From Bacteroidota bacterium (GTDB lineage: Bacteria; Bacteroidota; Bacteroidia; Bacteroidales; B39-G9): a stretch of 5,026 nt of DNA. The position numbers were made by a program, and so were the translations under genes. The notes under the pieces are model-generated. The model did not search any database and was not told the origin of the DNA. It was given only the letters and a program-made list of their open reading frames with translations. The stretch spans positions 1 through 5,026 of the forward strand of contig JAUVJB010000220.1 in assembly GCA_030592465.1 (NCBI GenBank). The letters run 5' to 3'. Shown in pieces: positions 4,839 to 5,026 of the stretch. Numbering within the stretch: the first letter of the stretch is position 1; each line of letters opens with the position of its first letter.

Positions 4839-5026
4839 TGACGAAGCATTTAATTATAAAAAAATACACATTGTAAAATTACATTTATTGAGTTGAAAAA
4901 TAAAATTTAATTACAACTGCAAAAAATAAATCTGCATTTATTACAATGATTATTATAACATTAATGAAAACAAACTAATTAATTACAATAAATTATTAAA
5001 ATAAACCGTCTCTCAATAAAAAAAAC
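4839..5026. other. AT-rich region upstream of recF, no gene seen
   Basis: This stretch is nearly all A and T with stop codons in every frame. The only structure I see is the near-palindrome TGTAA-AA-TTACA at 4872-4883, about 35 bases upstream of the recF start. On the minus strand it contains TAATTTTA, one mismatch from TAnnTTTG, but without a matching -33 box. It could be an operator or chance in AT-rich DNA. Confidence 0.4.

Noticed and set aside
4839..5026. Replication origin beside recF
   Set aside because: The stretch is AT-rich but I see no DnaA boxes of the TTATCCACA type and no dnaA or dnaN gene in the window.

Overview
The window is a strongly AT-rich stretch of chromosome that reads as Bacteroidota (Bacteroidetes). 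The evidence is the FKBP lipoprotein of GldI type directly after an NrnA-like DHH phosphoesterase, near-perfect copies of the Bacteroidota promoter motif TAnnTTTG, A-rich leaders without a Shine-Dalgarno sequence, and several short dispersed repeat motifs in the spacers that I associate with that phylum. The exact genus cannot be told from the sequence.

Layout. Bases 1-160 hold a REP-like repeat scrap and the terminator of a small minus-strand operon. Bases 164-659 (minus) are that operon: an RRM RNA-binding protein followed by a cold-shock-domain protein, with a good promoter at 688-720. Bases 660-861 are a spacer with an 83-base nested inverted-repeat element. Bases 862-2425 (minus) are an overlapping pair, a DHH/DHHA1 phosphoesterase with a probable TTG start and a GldI-like peptidyl-prolyl isomerase lipoprotein. 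A 109-base divergent promoter region separates them from ndk (2535-2981, plus). Bases 2982-3365 are a gene-free convergent spacer that is almost filled by a repeat-rich, MITE-like segment with inverted ends. Bases 3366-4838 (minus) carry recF followed by a small DUF721 (DciA-like) gene, with a 14-base tandem repeat between them that starts inside the recF tail. Bases 4839-5026 are AT-rich DNA upstream of recF with nothing I can name.

Together the genes cover RNA chaperoning (csp, RRM), nucleotide and short-RNA turnover (ndk, NrnA-like), envelope protein folding or gliding (GldI-like), and replication or repair (recF, DUF721). All are ordinary housekeeping or lineage-typical genes, each apparently intact. 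I see no defence system, CRISPR array, tRNA, rRNA or transposase. The unusual content is in the spacers: one palindrome family present three times with compensatory changes, a candidate MITE between converging genes, and a tandem repeat that supplies the recF stop codon.
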